Position numbers and translations under genes: made by a program. DNA of 64,000 bases from Arion vulgaris (Eukaryota > Mollusca > Gastropoda > Stylommatophora > Arionidae): contig CM036767.1 in the NCBI GenBank assembly GCA_020796225.1, positions 21,458,927 through 21,522,926 of the forward strand. The letters run 5' to 3'. Below the pieces are notes generated by a model. It worked only from the letters and a program-made list of their open reading frames with translations, was not told the DNA's origin and made no database searches. Of the stretch, positions 31,790-43,700 are shown one piece after another (position 1 is the stretch's first letter; every line of letters starts with the position of its first letter).

Positions 31790-34700
31790 GTAAGTGACAA
31801 AGTGGCATATCATAATTATGATTTGTAATGGAATCGGCTTTATATGAAAACAAATCATCGACAACTTGAGCAATCGATAATATAAAGCAATTACATTTCA
31901 GTCTGAAGGAAAGAGGCACATAAAATATAGTCTTTCCACGTTACTGTGATTCAACTATTCAGACACCACCCCAACCCCCCCAAAAAATGGATTTCCAAGA
32001 ACTGCCAATAAAACATTTATTTAATTTAAACCGGAAACCATCTCTCTTGCCCATTCATAAATAAGTGTCACTGCAATGGTTTTAAGTACACTGTTAAATT
32101 GTGTGAAATTAGGCAGCTGGCAATAGAAGAGACCAATTCCACCACAGAAAATCACAGAAGGAATCAAAGACATTTATCACCAAATATATTATGCTTAGAG
32201 TCCTAGAACAGGTAACACTTGTCCTTCCACAAGCCCACATCTAGGCTAATGTTCGATAGAACCCAACAAACCAGTATCTTTAGGCACCTCACAGAACACT
32301 GCAGACTAAGTCTATCCATATAAAATTACAACTGACCAATGTACATGCCAAAATGACCTGCTTGACTGCAACTGCAAGCATTACCCTATCTTCAATGACT
32401 TGAGATCTCAAATCTGGTTCAGGGAGACTTAATCGTGGGGCATCCATGAGGACCTGCTGCTCACAGCTGGATCACGGAGACAACTCATTTTTGTATTTAT
32501 CAGAGCATTCGCAGATAAAGACGAATGAAAGTGTTAATTACCACTATCTGAGGTCAAGTAGTAGCATGTCCCTTACGGAACGTTGCTTTCATCACAGCCC
32601 GTCTAAAAAACGGTTTCTTGCAAGGTCTCCCGCCTCACCCACTGTCATGTTCAAAGTTTCTCAGATATCCTAATGGATATTATCTCATGGCGAGAGGCAG
32701 TCACATCCTTTTCTGGATGACCTGGTGACTATTTGGTTCACCTGCTCCTGCCTATCTACGTATAGCTCCTGGAATCTGCTTGTGTACTGAAGCGCCACCT
32801 CCTGAACAACGGCTTTGACTGGCTGGCTAAATTACGATGAGAAAATTAATTAAAACATGGAGAAATAATCAGCATGTTAGAAAATATAAATATTGATGGT
32901 AAAGATCTTAGACTGATCAAGAATTTGTACTGGCAACAAACCGCAGCCATTAGACTAGAGAGTAAGATTGGAATCTATCAGGCGATACAGTTAGGAGTAC
33001 GACAAGGGTGCGTACTCTCACCAGACCTATTCAACTTATATAGTGAAAACATCATGAGATCTATAGTAGAAAAGACAGGAATAGCAGTCGGTGGACAAAA
33101 TATAAACAACCTAAGGTACGCTGATGACACAATTCTCATGGCTACAAATGAACACGATCTGCAAGACTTGATAGACATACTAGTGAGAGAAAGTGAAAAG
33201 AAAGGATTAAGCATGAATATAAAGAAAACAGAGGTTATGGTTGTCTCCAAGAAACAAGAAACACCAACATGCAATATCAAAATAAATAACACAACACTGA
33301 AACAAGTCCATCGATTCAAGTATCTAGGAACATTCTTAACACCAGATGGAAGATGTACAACAGAGATTAGGAGTAGAATAGCTCAAACGAAAGCAGCTTT
33401 TATGAAAATGAAGAACACACTATGCGTGAACTCACTACCAATGACACTGCGAAACGAGTACTCCAATGCTATATTGAACCAATTCTTATGTATGGCAGCG
33501 AATCATGGACACTGAACAAACAATCAATACGATCATTGGAAGCCACAGAGATGTGGTTTTACAGAAGAATGTTGAGAATTCCATGGACAGCAAAGAAAAC
33601 AAACGTGGAGGTTTTAAATCAGGCCTGCACACAAAGAAACCTTATCAAAAGAATAAGAATCCGACAATCAAGGTTCTTCGGGCATATAATGCGAAGAGAA
33701 GGTTTAGAACATTTGGTGACTACAGGTAAAATTCAGGGAAGGAGAGATCGTGGAAGACAGAGGGAGAAGATGTTGGATGGCCTGACATCATGGTTCGACA
33801 AAATATCGACGTCAGAACTGATTACATGCACCAAGCAAAGAGAGTTGTGGAGAGACATGATCAGCCTACGCCTGGCAGGCATGGCACTTGATTGATTGAC
33901 AGTAGATGAAGAGGAGAAGAAGAATGATGGATTGTAAACACAATTATCTTGATGTTAAAACAAACTTAACTTTGAATTTAATTTTTCTTTGCATAGGTTT
34001 ATTTGTTTAGATTAAAAATGATGCTTCCAGATGAGAGACATCAAGGAAATAGACAAGAAATTAATAGAGAATTTAGTGCGAAGTGAAGAAATAACAATTT
34101 ATGATTTTTTAAGATCACATTGACCTCATTAAATGAGAATATTAGAAATATTGTTGAAATCACACCGGGGTCAAAGGCGCAAGGAAGTGGCGCGCCAGGA
34201 TTAGAGAGATGGCTCTAATCCCTGCTCTCACCTCCACGTGGTGACCCTGGTAACAGACGGTAGTTCTAGTCTGGCTAAGAGGGCAGGTGCCGTGGGAGAG
34301 CTACTCTGGGGCAAGTAGAGATGCAAAGGTAGTCACGCCAGATGGGATCCGCTCGCAACACAGACGAGCGAACTCCCAGAGTGGCTATTAATGCTTGCCT
34401 CTCCGCCGATGGGAAAAGCTTGAAGGATAAAAGTGGAACCGCATGTGGCAAAACTCGGAGCCCGCGCATGCTCTCTATTGAGCCTATGAGTATGCTAGGA
34501 GTCGAGTTGAACTGCACGAGGGACCACATAGGCCGAAACTCGGCCCCTATCTCATGGATGGGGGCACGATTAAAAGTCATCGAAGAGACGTTGACCCACG
34601 CGGGGGGAAATTTGGAGCCCGTGCATGCTCTCTCTTGAGCCGATGAGTATGCTGGAAGTCGAGTTCAGTTACATGTGGGTCCTGATGGGGCGAAACTCGA

Positions 34701-37700
34701 TTTTGCCCCCTGGAATCGGACAGCCCAGGAAAATGCGAGCACGGAGGGAATTGACGGAAATGGTGAGGAAGACACCAGGGCAGAGCAAGCACGCACGCTG
34801 ACGGAGCGATAGTGGGCCCCACCGAGGGCAGGCAAGCATGACAAGCATGCAGATAAGCGCTGCAAGCATGGCAGGCAGGAGGTGTGTGCGTCCCACCCAA
34901 ATGTGCAGAACAACTGGTAAGTCCCAGCAGAGGTAAAGCCAGAGCGCGTTATCATGGCACAGCGAGGAAGGCACGACAGGTATGACACGGCAAGCGCGAC
35001 AGGCACTGCAAGCACAGTAAGCGTGACAGGCACAGCAAGCGCGGCAGGTAAGAGGGTGTGCGTCCCACCCAAATGAGCAGAACAACTGGAAAACCCAGCA
35101 GAGGTAAAGCCAGTGCGCATTTCCGATCGCAGGGAACTACTGCTGCTGAGTTGTAGTTTGATTGGGGACAATCAAAGACTAGCGGAACAAACCGTACATA
35201 AAGTTGGACAGGCGGCAAACCAAGGTGTCCATTAAAACGACCGGTTTTGTTGGATAGATGGCGCTCCTAAGCCTGGGAGGGCAGGCCGTCTAAGGGTCAC
35301 TGCCCTATAAGAAAATGGCAACCTGCTGCCTTGTGGGTTTTGGCTGGGGACAGCAAAAGGCTAGCGGAGAGTGAACTGCACACAAACGCTGGTTGAAACC
35401 GAACACACCACCGAAGTATAAGCAATTGAGCTCCAATAGGTACTGAAGGCTTGTGTATGTACATCCTGTTCTGATGTTTGGCTGTTTATATATCACAATA
35501 GAATGATAAGAACGGCTTAAGAACGATCGCGCAGGAGAGGGAGGAGAGAGAGATCACACCATGCATCCAACATATTAGAAGACAGCAAATAAATATTTTG
35601 GTCGTCTACTGAGAATGGAACCAGATCTGCTACGATCTCGAGCTTATAACAACCATTAACCTGGACACAGAGCCAGAGAAGGACCAAGAACCCAATGGAT
35701 AGATAATATGACAGATATCCTACAACATCAAAGACTAACAACTACAGATGCAACACACCTGTCACATGATAGAAAACTGAAACTATCCACAACGCTTCAC
35801 GGTACATGTAGATAGTACAAGATGACCTCACTTTTTTGTTGTTGCTAGTCACCTTTATTATCTAAGCAATGTGTATCATGTTGTTAATTTTGTATCATTT
35901 CGATTCTTTTCAGGTATTGATTATAAAACAACAACTATACTCCTGGATGGCAAGCGTGTCAAGTTACAACTGTGGTAAGTTACACAATTTAAGATTCATT
36001 ATGTAACACATAAAATCTCTGAGGGCCACAGAGATGTGGTTTTACAGAAGAATAATGAGAATCCTATGGACTGCTAAAATGACTGATGCGTAGGTGTTGA
36101 ATGAGGTCAAGACACAAAGAAAGCTTATCATCAATATCAGAAAGAGGTAGTATCATTTTTCAGACATCTGATGAGGAAGGGAGGTTTAGAACATATTGTA
36201 ACAACTGGTGGTTCCCAAGGCTCACTGATTAAACAAACTCCTCACTCTGCCCCTTAGCCATCCAGTTCTATTTGTACAACGGGTAACTCCAAACTGCTTA
36301 AATCGCTGGATTGATTCAACATCTATTTTACTGTCTTCATCCAATAGGCAGTCGCAAAGAGACCGAAGAACATACCCATTATTCATCTTCAACTCCCCAA
36401 CAATTGAAACTACTATAGACGACATACACTCATACTGAAATCTGCCCTTTTTGCTCTTGTGAAGCATCAACTGAGAGTCAGATACAACAACAGCCCTAGT
36501 AAATGGAGTCATGAATCAATGGAGTGCATAAAAAAGAATAAATCCAATGATGATTGCCATACTCTCAACTCATAATTTTAATGTGATCAAAATATTTAAT
36601 TTATCTAATTCTATCTCCGTGAGCAATTCTCTCTCCCTCCAGTGGGTTACTAGACGACAATTTTATGTTACATCATGTACGTCAGACATTTCCTTATGGG
36701 TAAAACTCAGACAATATTTAGATAGAACCTCTACTTTGATTGATTGATGATAGAACCATTCATCATTGCACTTCAGTGAATAACCATGTGTCCCAATCTT
36801 TTTCTTACACAGGAAGATCTCAGTGACAGTGCACAAACTCCGTAGCACCAGTCCTTCCTTCCTTTCGTTCGCTTGAAATATTTCTATATATTCAATGTTG
36901 TCTCTTGTATGAACTTCACTGTCTTTTGTAGCTCACACAGAGGTCCGTGTAGTTTTCTGTCGAGTGTTATTTCGTTAGGCTAGTGAGTTTGCCTCAGTGT
37001 ATCATTTTCGGGGCAGTCTTGAAGTATGTGCTCTGCAGTCTGGTGTACCTGTCCACATGTACACATGGCTGAATTGCCAATAGTAGCACCAGTGAAGTTC
37101 CCCGATGTAATTTTGAAGATGGTGGACATTTTGTAAGAATTTTATTTTAATCTATTTTTTTTTTAAACATTAATTTTGCACTGACAGCAAATTTGCAGCC
37201 TGCTCTTATCGAATTTCAACTGCCAAGGTTCTTTTACATGCTCAACTTGAATACAGGACCTTCATTTTATCGTCTATCTCTGATGGGACTAGCAACTCCA
37301 TCTCACAGACATTGAAATCAGGGATCTATGGAAAAATACCCTTATCACTCCATGTGGGAAAGTACCTTTGGAACGATAGGAGAGCACCATACCTCTACAT
37401 CATAGAGACCCCTGCACTTCGTTTTGTGTGTTCATTTATTTCAATGATTGTGTTGAAGTTTGGCTCGTATCTTATAAATTTGACTCATGTATCTTCAAAT
37501 CAGGGTAACATCTGGTCAAGGTCGTTTCTGCACAATTTTGAGATCATATTCGAGAGGTGCACAGGTAACATTGGTTGTTTTATTGCATGTTTCACTTAGT
37601 TGTTGACTGCTAGAGAATTGTTCATTTGTTTCATCATATTCATCGTACATTGGACATGTCCATAATTTCTCTGTTTAGATTTCTTCTTGAACGCTCCATA

Positions 37701-40700
37701 TCGACCACTTGTTAAACCACTCTTTGTGATTTCTATGTGATCTGTGCCTAAGAGTGTTTGTACATTGTGTCAGCTATGTGCCTACAGGTAGGCCAGCACA
37801 TCCAATATCTGAGATGCTTTTTATTTACTAGGGTAGCTTTCCTAGACCCCTACCTCAGTCGCCTCTTATGACATACCTTGTAGGTCACAGTGTTACTATT
37901 CTTTGCTCCCCTTGTGAGCCCTGGCAATACACAGGCGACCCTAGTAAATAAAAAACATCTAGGAAATCAGATGTTCAGGCCTACTTGCAGGCGCATAACC
38001 GGCACAAGGGACAATCACTCTTAGGCTCAAATCATACACAGATCACAAAGAGTGGTCAATATGGAGCATTCGAAGAAGAATAAATGAAAAGAAATGGTTT
38101 GGCAGTATTATGCAAATGAATTCAGCGAAAACAGCCTCACATGGACACCAGAGAGGAGGAGAAGAAAGAGTGAAAAACAATGAATAACATAGAGACGAAT
38201 GAAGGAAGAAGAACTGACTATACCGTGCTATCCAACATTTTATATTGGGCGCATATGACTAATGACTGTGGAGGCACGGACACCATGTTATATTTGCAAT
38301 AATAATACTAATAAGTGCAATAAAGTGATATTAATAGTAACATGAATGAAAATAATAAAAGGTGAAAAATTATCTTGACAAGTTTAATTTTTTTAATAAT
38401 GTACTTCGAAAAACTGAATCATACTGTTATTCAGAAACAAATTTTTCTTCTTGAAATTCTGATTAATGTGTAGTTGAAGGAAATAATTACGAAATCAGCT
38501 ACGAGGAGGCTAAAACAACCATCTGATTGCGATATAGAGAGAAGTGGTCACAAGACCACCTTCAACACAGCGCCAAAGATGGGTACTATGGTCTGTCCTG
38601 TAGCAAACAAGTTGTAATATTCCGCCTCCGTCGCCATAACAGACTCCGGTTCCACCTTTACAACAAATTTAAAATTGATACAACTAGTCTGTGCCACTGC
38701 GAGAAGGCAGACATGATGGCAGAGCACCTACTGCAGGACTGCCCACTGCTAACAGGCCTCAGAAACGAAACCTGGCCGGAAAATATCGAGCTAAATGAGA
38801 AGCTGTACGGAGGGACAGAGTCCCTAAAAACAACAGCAGAATTTATATGGAAATCTGATACATCGGTCTAAGCGGTGATCGTGAGAGAGAGAAAAACTGG
38901 AGGAATAAAATAGAGCGCCAAGAATGTATCACGAGGGCACCATAGCGACCACGGGCATGGTGTTGGCATCACTGGTCTACAGTAGATCTGACAGGGAATA
39001 CTGCATTGATAGTTACAAGGAAAAGAGCATAAAAACCGTTACTGAAACCTCATGTGTCACCAAACATGAAGTGGATAAGTAAAATGTAAGTTTGGTGTCT
39101 GTATCCACTCATTCTAACTATGGACGTTACCGCTGCCTCATGGTTGGCTGAGCAACAGGTAACCCATACGATTATAAAATCAGACTAGATGAATATGCTT
39201 CAAATGATTGAATCTGGAAGTCTGCACTTGGAATGGGTGGACATCATTCGGAAATCACATCTCAAGAAAATGACTTGGCTGTACACACCTTGACATGCTG
39301 GAGTGCAGGGTAACAAGCGTGGCAAACAAAGCCCCAATTCAAGCGAGCAGAAGTATGGACAGAGCCGATGTCATAAATGCGGTAAGCTCTCATTTATTTG
39401 ATATGGAACGAGTCAGAGAATTGGGAGTTAAGTATGGACATCCCAGACAGTGTCATCTTCATGGTAGAGAGAAGATATACTAATCAACTTCTCATGGGTA
39501 CGGTGAGCAAATGGACTTGAGGATGGCTGCTACACCGGAGGACAGAGCACACATGGGAGTGCCCAATGTGCAATGATGTTGATCATATAACATAACTCAT
39601 TCTAAACACAGGCATATCTGGATTAGTCCAATATTTGAGGATGTAGATCGGGAAAACTGAACTGGACTTATCCTAAAATTCACTTTTTATCATAGTTATA
39701 GTTACACCATCTTCAAAAATGACACGGGACCCTCGGTGCTACAGAGCATGCACTGCCGCTAAGTTTTCCTGTGTAAGAAATAGATCGGAGCACAATCAAT
39801 TTTCATCAAGTGCAATGATGATTCCAATCAATCTCATGGTTAATATCTGAAATCTTATGCCAACTAGACTTATTCGATTTCACCAAGTTGATTGCTTGAA
39901 GGGCATCCTAGCAGTCTTCTGTCTCGCATTCTCTTGCAATATACATAATGTTATGTTATGCAATCGATGGCATGGCACATTGAGTATTCCCATGCATGCT
40001 CTGTCCTCCTCTGCAGCAGCATCCCAAAGTCCACTTGCTCACTGTACACATGAGAAGTTGATTAATATATCTACTCTCTCTACCATGAAGACGACACTGT
40101 CTGGCATCCCAAACTCAACTCCTAATTTTCGCAATCTGTCCAGTGTCTGAAACTAGCCCATATTACATAAATGATGGTCTAATCAATCAAACAATCAATC
40201 AATCAATCATACATAGTTAACTATTTGAACTTTCTCATTTCAGGGTATTCTCTTGGTGTATGATATAACAAATAAATGGTCTTTTGATGGCATTGATAGA
40301 TGGATTAAAGAGATCGATGAGGTAAGAACTTCACATCTATGTCATTCATTGCTGACTTATTTCAGATATATTTGAAAGTATATACATTCAATAATGATCA
40401 TCTTTAAATATTTAATTAAACCAGTCTCACAGCACTCTAGGTAGAACCTACGGAGGCTCAGTATCCACCAACAGATGTTAATTTTTATGCATTCTGATCA
40501 TTATTGTATCTCACTGGTTTCAGTTCAGTTTCGGTTTGGAATATCTTCATTGCACTCCGGACATGTTCATAGGTGCTCCGATCTTCTTCACAATATCTCC
40601 AACAGCGTCCAATGACTGACAGTACCAGTTTGATGTTGATTAATGAGCCTACTCATATACCTGTTGTGCTGTTCTTTTCTGGATAATACAATCTTCAATC

Positions 40701-43700
40701 CCAGCTCTTGCAATTTAGCGGTTGATGTGGATTGGTTTCAATGAAAATCCTCTTTGTGGCGACACTCTATGAGGGCGTTCAAAATGTCAGCTCTATTCAG
40801 TGGCGGCTCGTGGTCATTTTTGGTGGTGGGGCCAGACAAAAATTTAGGAAAAATCATGGTTTTTAGTCAAACCAGGATTGGATAAAAGAAAAATTAAACT
40901 GATATGGCATTATAACTGTAAAAATAATAAACATCAAAATCACTGCTATACTCAAATATTTGATTGTTTTCTTTATCTTCTTCTGCATTTGTCCGTTTTA
41001 AATTCAGGTGTAGGCAGGGTGTAAAGACCTGATTTTTGCATGAAGACCTGCTTTCCTTCTTATCAGTGTCCCTCCCACCATACAAGGCATGCATTCTCCA
41101 ACTTCAGAGGCAATATTTGATCTTATTTGTTTCTTTGTATCCTTTGTTTGATCAATAACTTTTAGTGAAAATATTAATGTAGTATGTTTTTCTTGTTGAT
41201 AAAACTACCACACTTTGTTTGTTGATGCTTGATCTTTGAAATGCTCAAATATTTTTAGTTAGTGAGTGCCACTAAACAAGATATCTGTTGATGTTATTTG
41301 ACACATTTATTATCATTTTTCTTCACCTTTCAACTCCCAGCAGATCTTCAACAAACTTCTTTCTGCTCTTCCTTTCTCCTACCATCACTTCCAATTCTTT
41401 CCATGTTTTACCTATCCTTTTAATATCAGCCTCCAGCTCTCGTCTCCAGGTCTGTCTAGGCCTTTCCCTACTCCTCTTTCCCTGCGGGTTTCAAAACAAT
41501 GCCTGTCTTGCAATGCTTCTGGCTGGTCTTCTCAATGTATGTCCTATCCATCGCCAGTCTCTTCTCTAGCTCTTTCTCCACTGGTATCTGCTTAGTTCTT
41601 TCTTTGAGTTCCTCGTTTGTAATCTTATCATACCATGTCAGTCCCTCTATTCTACGTAAACATCCATTTATGAAGGTCTGTAGTTTTCTGGTGGTTTCTT
41701 TTGTTGTTTTCCATGTTTCTAAGCCATAGAACAACACTGACTTCACATTTGATTGAAATATTCTCAGCTTATTCGCAGATTATAAAATTTAGTTGTTAAA
41801 AATTCATTTATTTGATTATATCTGATCTTCCTCAGCATGCCCCTGGTGTTCCAAAAATTTTGGTAGGTAATCGACTTCATCTGGCCTTCCGTCGTCAGAT
41901 TAGTGAGGCATGTGCAGAGCAATATGCAGAGAAAAACAATATGGCATTTTTTGAAGTCAGCCCACTTTGTGATTTCAATGTCACAGAGTCATTTGCTGAG
42001 TTGTCACGCTTGGCTTTAAAGAGAAATGGTATGAGTCGAGCGTTAGGCTTTAACAGAGGTAAGCAGCATTGAATTTTTACTGCGGTAGTTAGAGACAAAT
42101 ATAATTGAAGTTGGAAATATCCACTTTGTGATGCTGTACTTTCTACTACTAATACTACTACTACTACTACTGCTGTGCTGTTATAACTGCTATTGTTACT
42201 GCTGTTACTACTACTACTGCTGTTCTACTACTATTGTTACTGCTGCCACTACTACTACTACAAATGGTGCTTCAACTATTACTACTACTGCTACTAGCTA
42301 CTACTACAACTGTTACTGCTACTACTACTACTACTACTACTACTGGTGCTACTACTTCTACTACAACTGCCACTACTACTACTACTATTACTCCTACTAC
42401 TACACCTTTTTGTTTTATATGTTATTTTAAAATAATGTTATAATCATCATGTGACTTACAGTAGGCATAGATGATCATTGACCATCACCCACATTTGCCT
42501 TTATTATTAACTTTCAGTTTGAGGAGTGTCTGACCGAATGGATTAGAGCGTGGGTTCCCATTTGGGAGACCAGGGTTCAATCCCCTGTAGGACCAATGTG
42601 TTTTTTCTGTCTGGGGCATAAAGAAAAAATCATAACCTGAACAGTTTCACTGTGACTGTACGGTCATTAAATTCCTCAGGCTCATGTCCACCCTGTACTA
42701 GACCACCCTAAAAGTGGTGTTATAGACAGTAAATACGTTTTAAAAAAGTTTTAAAAAAATAAACTTTCAGTTCCAATTTCAACATGTTTCCATTCTGTGA
42801 GAATAGGGTGTCTTGTATAGTTTCTATTATATCATTTGTCTTGTCTTAACAGAGATTGTGTTTGTATTTAAATTATTGTTCAAAATTCCAACTTCGCATA
42901 GTTATCAGTTATATGAGGACTATCACCATAGCACACCGAACACATCCATAGGTGCTCCAATCTCCGCCTCAACAAATCCAGCAGCCTAACACGCCAGTTC
43001 GATGTTGGTTAATCAATCTCTTTGCATATTTGGTATGTTCTTTTCGGACTGTACCAATATCGACACCCATCTCTCTCAATCTGATCAGCAACTGAGATTC
43101 ACAACACTGAAACTCCACTGTTCTGAAAGACTCAATGCGTTAAGAATATCATTTCAGTCCATGGCAGCTCCCTCTGATATTGTAGCCATGTCATGATTCT
43201 CATTAATGATGGATTTCCTTCTTTCTGGTATTAATTATGAATTTATTCTTCCTAACTTCCTTTCATTCACTTGAAATATTGTCTGTATATGGAATATTGT
43301 CTCTTGTATAAACTTCTTGCCCGTGTGGTGCCGGGACCCACAAGGGAAGCAAAGAATAGTACCACTGTGACCTACAAGGCATGTCATAAGAAGCCACTGA
43401 TGTAGGACCTAGGGAAGCTACCCTAGTAAATAAAAAGCATTTCCGAAATAAGATGTGCTGGCCTACTTGTAGGCGATAACTGGCACAATGTATAATCACT
43501 CTTAGTCTCAGATCACATGCAAATCACAAAGATTGGTTTAAGGGGGGATTCGGCAGTGTGAAGATCAAGAAGCTATTTTTGTTGTTTTCATATTAATGTA
43601 AAATTTGCATAACCATTTTGAAAGATTATGACTTAGAATAGTAGGAAAAAATAAGTAAAAAAAAATATGTCAAAGCGTTGCCATGGAAAGAATACAAAAT

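Noticed and set aside
34577..35218. Cys/Ala-rich minus-strand frames of 88-168 codons
   Set aside because: They overlap in several frames in a GC-rich duplicated repeat and have no recognisable domain.
42128..42443. Tyr/Leu- or Thr-rich open frames of 69-100 codons
   Set aside because: They lie in a trinucleotide microsatellite; all frames stay open because the repeat contains no stop.
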